DNA of 29,174 nt from positions 73,204-102,377 of the forward strand of contig NW_014578047.1 in assembly GCF_000485595.1 (NCBI RefSeq). The letters run 5' to 3'. Source of the stretch: Priapulus caudatus (taxonomy: Eukaryota; Priapulida; Priapulimorpha; Priapulimorphida; Priapulidae). Each line of letters begins with the position of its first letter. Within the stretch, counting starts at the first letter, position 1. Below the pieces are notes generated by a model that worked only from the letters and a program-made list of their open reading frames with translations, was not told where the DNA came from and ran no database searches. A program made the translations under genes and the position numbers. Positions 29,116 through 29,174 of the stretch are shown piece after piece.

Positions 29116-29174
29116 GTAGCACGACTGCACTCAGTACTTTCGTTAGGGATGTGTTGGTCGTATTTTGGTCCCAT
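29113..29174 (-). pseudogene. 3' end of a second copy of the (TA)n-tailed repeat, cut by the window edge
   Basis: ATTATGTAGCACGACTGCAC...GTCCCAT matches 23634-23697 with one visible difference (GTATTTTGG for GTGTTTTGG). On minus it encodes MGPKYDQHIPNESTECSRAT and then TAA, with one residue changed from the first copy. The repeat continues beyond the window. Confidence 0.75.

Noticed and set aside
28780-29130. Frames ending or starting in Ile-Tyr repeats
   Set aside because: The Ile-Tyr part is the AT microsatellite and the remainder has no recognisable domain.

Overview
The window reads as a repeat-rich, gene-poor piece of an animal nuclear genome, probably an invertebrate. Reasons: TTAGGG telomere-type arrays, long simple-sequence and satellite blocks, a LINE reverse-transcriptase relic, an LTR retrotransposon remnant with a primer-binding site and start of gag, several terminal-inverted-repeat (TIR) elements with target-site duplications, and one credible exon ending in a consensus splice donor. 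There is no bacterial-style gene density. The species cannot be fixed from sequence alone.

Layout. 1-945: purine-rich tracts with a duplicated unit. 945-5700: dispersed and decayed tandem repeats, some with Pol III B-box-like motifs, and GT/TTG-rich or GA-rich tracts. 5700-7450: a small TIR element carrying TTAGGG repeats, a 640 bp CT tract, and a satellite of complementary 7-mers and 5-mers. 7450-11765: mostly anonymous AT-rich DNA with one GC-rich island near 8.9 kb. 11766-12353: a TIR element with an exact 9 bp target duplication and an internal TTAGGG array. 12465-12910: two minisatellites. 13429-15053: a long foldback element with an 894 bp LTR-retrotransposon remnant nested in its right arm. 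15593-16584 (minus): the one well-supported gene piece, a first coding exon of a secreted protein with TATA box, upstream ORF and splice donor. 17926-18121 (plus): a possible 3' coding end with a polyadenylation signal. 18470-18800: a CACAAT-type array. 19301-20230: a dispersed repeat interrupted by a second TTAGGG-bearing TIR element, followed by a 5'-truncated LINE relic. 20781-21430 and 27797-28420: two copies of one dispersed repeat. 21430-21830: hexamer arrays. 21930-24525 (minus): decayed coding-like fragments, the last sharing its 3' end and a (TA)n tail with a second copy at the right window edge.

The strongest theme is that three separate TIR elements from two families each carry a telomere-type TTAGGG array, so short transposons appear to be placing telomere-like DNA inside the chromosome. 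No multi-gene pathway is visible. The secreted-protein exon would continue on the minus strand to the left, across the foldback/LTR block, but no downstream exon could be recognised.
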